A stretch of DNA of 44,645 bases, taken from the NCBI GenBank assembly GCA_030065575.1, contig JASJDZ010000018.1, positions 1-44,645 of the forward strand, written 5' to 3'. Positions within the stretch are counted from its first letter, which is position 1. Every line of letters begins with the position of its first letter. Source of the DNA: Acidimicrobiia bacterium. Lineage in GTDB: Bacteria > Actinomycetota > Acidimicrobiia > Spongiisociales > UBA5794. The position numbers and the translations under genes are program-made. The notes below the pieces were generated by a model. The model had not been told where the DNA came from, searched no databases, and saw only the letters and a program-made list of their open reading frames with translations. Shown in pieces: positions 42,103 through 44,645 of the stretch.

Positions 42103-43041
42103 ATGCTCCTGAAGATGCGCCGCACCCTCATCCTGCTACTGACTCTCCTCACCGCTGCAGGGTGCGGAATCGCCGAGCAGGTGGCCCCAACAACCACTAC
42201 GACGACCACCACGACAACAACGGCCGCTCCGACCATTCCAACGACCGCAGACGCCCCGGCCGCTGATGAGTCGCCGTGTCTGGCCGGAGACCGTCCGTTT
42301 GCCCGCGAAGGCATCATCTCCGCTTTCGGGGGTGCCAACGGAGATGCTGCACAGCTCTCCAGGCTCCGGTGGGCGAGCCATCCCGGTTGCGAGCGGGTCG
42401 TCATCGAACTGCTCACCGCAGACGGCGCCCCGGCCGGGGCAATCGACCCGGTGGGCGTCGACTACAACTCGCAAGCCGGCATCATTCGGGTGGCTCTGCC
42501 CGAAGCCATCACTCGCTCCGCGATAGCCGATTCACGATTCGACGGTGAGCTTGTTTCGGGCGCGTTCGTTGTCGAAACTCGCGCCGGCAGTCTGGCGGTC
42601 GATCTCCATGTGACACCGGAGAGCGCCTTGGCCTTGCGAGCCTTCGAAGTCGACTCCCCCAGTCGCATCGTCATTGATGTCAGGCCCGATGACGAGGGCA
42701 CTGCGGTGGTCGGCGCCTCGATCGGAACCAGCGTCGTGCTCCTGTCGCCTTCATCTCAGTCGACCGAGAGGAGAGTGGAGATCAGCGGCTACGCGAGGGG
42801 CGGAAGCGGCGACATTGACATTGCCGTCTATCGAACCGGCGAGGATCCCGAATTGGTATTCGAGGCCACAGTCCCAGCTGCGTCCGGGCGCCTCTGGCAG
42901 GAGTTTGCAACGACCGCTCCGGGCCTACCTGCAGGCGTATTGGAGGTCGAGGTGGCGGCGCAGCGGGATCGTTCCGGCACACCGGCGCGCGTCACCATCG
43001 ATACCAGCGATCGATCGGTACCGGCGCCTCCGGACGTGTGA
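42103..43041 (+). CDS. Lipoprotein with AMIN-like domain
   Basis: A 312-residue predicted lipoprotein. A basic start and Leu-rich helix lead to lipobox TAAGC at about residue 22. A run of 11 Thr and a short Pro/Ala linker follow. Residues about 75-210 (LSRLRWASHPGCERVVIELL, GVDYNSQAGIIRVALP, SPSRIVIDVRPD) look like the beta-rich AMIN-like domain of actinobacterial secreted proteins, which may bind cell-wall polymers. A second beta-rich domain (about 215-300) with GSGDIDIAVYRTG resembles an immunoglobulin-like or sporulation Gmad2-type fold. GGGG lies 6 nt before ATG 42103; ATG 42115 is an alternative. Substrate and partners are unknown. Confidence 0.75.
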   Translation: MLLKMRRTLILLLTLLTAAGCGIAEQVAPTTTTTTTTTTTAAPTIPTTADAPAADESPCLAGDRPFAREGIISAFGGANGDAAQLSRLRWASHPGCERVVIELLTADGAPAGAIDPVGVDYNSQAGIIRVALPEAITRSAIADSRFDGELVSGAFVVETRAGSLAVDLHVTPESALALRAFEVDSPSRIVIDVRPDDEGTAVVGASIGTSVVLLSPSSQSTERRVEISGYARGGSGDIDIAVYRTGEDPELVFEATVPAASGRLWQEFATTAPGLPAGVLEVEVAAQRDRSGTPARVTIDTSDRSVPAPPDV

Positions 43042-43045
43042 CCGC

Positions 43046-43576
43046 TCAGAGGTCCAAGAGGCCGTCCGGTGCATCGAGGACGAGGCTGCCTGACGCTACG
43101 TCAACTGAGGGGAAGAGCGCAGCGACAAAAGGGACCTCGACCTCGTCGACACCGACGGAGATCACAATGCGATCCTGAGATTGCCCCGAGATCAGATCGA
43201 TGACCACTCCGATTTGGGTCCCGGCCGGATCAAAGACCCGCAGGCCGAGCAGTTCCTCAGGCCAGTATTCGTCTTCCTCGAGCTCGCGGCGATCGGTCAC
43301 CAGCAACGAGGCGCCACGTAGCTCGTCTGCTGTTCCCCGGTCGGACACACCGGCAAGAGTGACCAGCAGACCGTCCTTGTGGGTCTGCACCGAATCGATA
43401 GTGAGGGTGGGGTGAGAATCGTGATCGGTGAGCAAATCGGCACCCGGGACGAATCGGCCGATCTCCTCATCGAGGACGCGCACAACGACCGCTCCCTTGA
43501 TGCCGTGAGCGCGACGAACGTAGCCAACCTTGGCGGTTGGGCCCGCTGAGCCGGTGCCGTCAGTCGAGGAACTCAA
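43046..43576 (-). CDS. rimM: Ribosome maturation factor RimM
   Basis: A 176-residue 30S assembly factor that binds S19. The N-terminal domain has VGYVRRAHGIKGAVVVRVL. The PRC-barrel starts near EDEYWPEELLGLRVFDPAG and ends VEVPFVAALFPSVDVASG. The apparent TTG at 43576 overlaps khpA by 17 nt with no good ribosome site, so the exact start is unsure. Its 3' end is 4 nt from the convergent lipoprotein gene. trmD, which normally follows, is about 6 kb away. Confidence 0.94.
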   Translation of the reverse strand: MSSSTDGTGSAGPTAKVGYVRRAHGIKGAVVVRVLDEEIGRFVPGADLLTDHDSHPTLTIDSVQTHKDGLLVTLAGVSDRGTADELRGASLLVTDRRELEEDEYWPEELLGLRVFDPAGTQIGVVIDLISGQSQDRIVISVGVDEVEVPFVAALFPSVDVASGSLVLDAPDGLLDL

Positions 43577-43811
43577 CCTGTACGTCTAGACCCTCTTCAT
43601 CGCCGGCGGCGCGAGCGACGGCACGGATGGCGCGAGCGACCCGGCCACGCCGCCCAATGACGCGACCCATGTCCTTCTTGGCGGTACGAACCTCCGCCAC
43701 AACAGATTCCTCACCGTCGTTGATGACCTCGACTTCGACGCTCGAGGCGTCGTCAACGATTTGCTCGGTTACGTACCGAACGACCTTGTCGACAATCTCG
43801 CCCTGTTCCAC
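43560..43811 (-). CDS. khpA: KH-domain RNA-binding protein KhpA
   Basis: An 83-residue single KH domain protein. VRTAKKDMGRVIGRRGRVARAI holds the GxxG loop (GRRG) in two adjoining segments. In Gram-positives KhpA pairs with KhpB/Jag and affects cell division and small-RNA function. The GTG start overlaps the rpsP stop by one base (TAGTG), the usual order rpsP-khpA-rimM. Confidence 0.94.
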   Translation of the reverse strand: MEQGEIVDKVVRYVTEQIVDDASSVEVEVINDGEESVVAEVRTAKKDMGRVIGRRGRVARAIRAVARAAGDEEGLDVQVEFLD

Positions 43812-44329
43812 TATTCGCCCGCCTTGGTCTCGTCATCGGAATCGGCCTCCGCTGCGGCTTCGCCTGCTTCTGCCTCGGCGACAGTTTCCTCAGCCTCGGC
43901 AACGGCCGGTGCCGGCTCCTCGTCTGCGGTCTCCTCCACCGAGGCTTCCTCGACCGAGGCTTCCTCGACCGAGGCTTCCTCGACCGAGGCTTCCTCGGCA
44001 ACTACTGCGGGCGCAGGATCCGGCTCGGGCTGGGGCACCGCGACGGACCCCACGGTGTGAATATCTCCGCGACCTACCGCATAGCGGGTCCAAGCCCCGG
44101 AGATCTCGAGCAGCTTTTTGGCACGTTCGGTGGGCTGGGCGCCCTTCTGCAACCAGTCCAGCGCCCGCTCGTTGTCGATCTCGACCAACGAGGGCTCCTG
44201 CCTGGGGTCATATCGGCCTATTTGCTCGATGTATGCCCCGTCGCGCGGCTTGCGCGAGTCCACCACAACGACGCGATAAGACGGTTGCTTCTTCTTGCCC
44301 ATCCGCGTCAGGCGGATCTTGACCGGCAT
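43811..44329 (-). CDS. rpsP: 30S ribosomal protein S16 with long acidic repeat tail
   Basis: A 172-residue protein. Residues 1-85 are S16 ([19 protein letters not shown], then [19 protein letters not shown]). Residues about 100-172 are Glu/Ala-rich and hold four Glu-Glu-Ala-Ser-Val units. Bacterial S16 is usually 80-100 residues; actinobacterial forms may carry shorter Ala/Glu tails. The tail would project from the 30S surface. GAGGTGA lies upstream of the ATG, and ffh ends 5 nt before the start. Confidence 0.95.
   Translation of the reverse strand: MPVKIRLTRMGKKKQPSYRVVVVDSRKPRDGAYIEQIGRYDPRQEPSLVEIDNERALDWLQKGAQPTERAKKLLEISGAWTRYAVGRGDIHTVGSVAVPQPEPDPAPAVVAEEASVEEASVEEASVEEASVEETADEEPAPAVAEAEETVAEAEAGEAAAEADSDDETKAGE
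43941..44000 (-). repeat. Four tandem 15-bp repeats in rpsP
   Basis: Three identical 15-bp units (GAGGCTTCCTCGACC, plus-strand reading) and one diverged unit encode Glu-Glu-Ala-Ser-Val repeats in the S16 tail. The identity of the third positions indicates recent duplication. Confidence 0.9.
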
Positions 44330-44334
44330 CTACT

Positions 44335-44645
44335 TCACCTCTTCTTGCTTTGACCTAATCCCGGCAAGCTGAGTCCCGGTATCGGACTCTTGCCACCGGC
44401 AATCATCTTCATCATCTTTTGTGCTTCCGAGAACTGCTTGAGGACGGCGTTGACGTCCTGCGGCCGGGTTCCCGATCCAGCCGCGATACGCCGCTTCCGA
44501 CTCCCGTTGATGGTTTTCGGGTTGTGACGCTCCGCGGGAGTCATCGACCTGATGATGGCCTCGACACGGTTCAGGTCCTTGTCATCGACCTCAACGTCAC
44601 GAAGCGCCTGTCCGGCGCCGGGCAGCATACTAACCAGGTTCTGCA
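44335..44645 (-). CDS. ffh: Signal recognition particle protein Ffh, C-terminal part (cut by window edge)
   Basis: The visible 103 residues are the M domain end. MLPGAGQALRDVEVDDKDL is followed by IIRSMTPAERHNPKTINGSRKRRIAAGSG (in two motifs), QDVNAVLKQFSEAQKMMKMI and a Lys-ending tail. This domain binds 4.5S RNA and signal sequences. The frame is open to the right edge, where the NG GTPase domain would follow. ffh before rpsP is the conserved order. Confidence 0.93.
   Translation of the reverse strand, partial: QNLVSMLPGAGQALRDVEVDDKDLNRVEAIIRSMTPAERHNPKTINGSRKRRIAAGSGTRPQDVNAVLKQFSEAQKMMKMIAGGKSPIPGLSLPGLGQSKKR

Noticed and set aside
43761-44060. Plus-strand Ser-Thr-Glu-Ala repeat protein
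   Set aside because: Antisense reading of the S16 acidic tail repeats.

Overview
This window is a dense, high-GC stretch of chromosome from an actinobacterium. The gene set and order point to the class Acidimicrobiia or a neighbouring deep lineage. The evidence is a WhiG-type sigma factor between xerC and rpsB, a DUF2469 gene next to yraN, coenzyme F420 (FO synthase) genes, the MEP isoprenoid genes ispG and dxr, Thr/Pro-rich lipoprotein linkers and frequent GTG/TTG starts. The taxon is inferred from content only. Nearly all genes lie on the minus strand; the exceptions are a few small plus-strand genes. No gene-free stretch exceeds 300 bases. I recognised no tRNA, rRNA or CRISPR array.

Layout from low to high coordinates (minus-strand operons read right to left). 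Positions 1-135 hold the tail of an IS481-like transposase and tandem 23-bp repeats. 176-2841 hold an amidohydrolase and a DUF4349 lipoprotein. 2967-3451 (plus) hold a small membrane protein and a dodecin. 3547-6372 is pnp and rpsO. 6436-10056 hold a one-domain asparaginase, an alpha-glucan phosphorylase and a RidA protein. 10053-17325 is the classic rimP-nusA-infB-ylxP-rbfA-nrnA-truB-ribF translation/ribosome-maturation operon, mostly with 4-bp stop/start overlaps. 17461-28729 hold proS, a secreted-type trypsin-like protease, ispG, a site-2 protease, dxr, cdsA, frr, pyrH, tsf and rpsB. 28959-33183 is whiG, xerC, dprA and comM. 33277-33637 (plus) hold two very small genes. 33593-36830 hold yraN, DUF2469, an AlkA-like glycosylase, lepB, rplS and trmD. 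36874-43041 is an accessory block: a YbjQ-domain protein, split FO synthase cofG/cofH, an MFS exporter and an AMIN-like lipoprotein. It separates trmD from rimM. 43046-44645 hold rimM, khpA, rpsP and the C-terminal end of ffh, cut by the window edge.

Functionally this is a core information-processing and envelope locus: ribosome assembly, translation initiation and elongation, transcription elongation, RNA decay, membrane lipid and isoprenoid precursors, protein export and processing, DNA uptake and recombination, and a developmental or motility-type sigma factor. I found no clear new defence or biosynthetic system. The unusual features are protein-architecture changes and small regulatory structures. 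They include a roughly 230-residue unknown N-terminal region on CofH, a roughly 290-residue acidic extension on CdsA, in-frame minisatellites in lepB and rpsP, a non-canonical metal site in the amidohydrolase, inverted repeats at comM and at the MFS/lipoprotein divergent region, and a terminator-like hairpin just before rimP.
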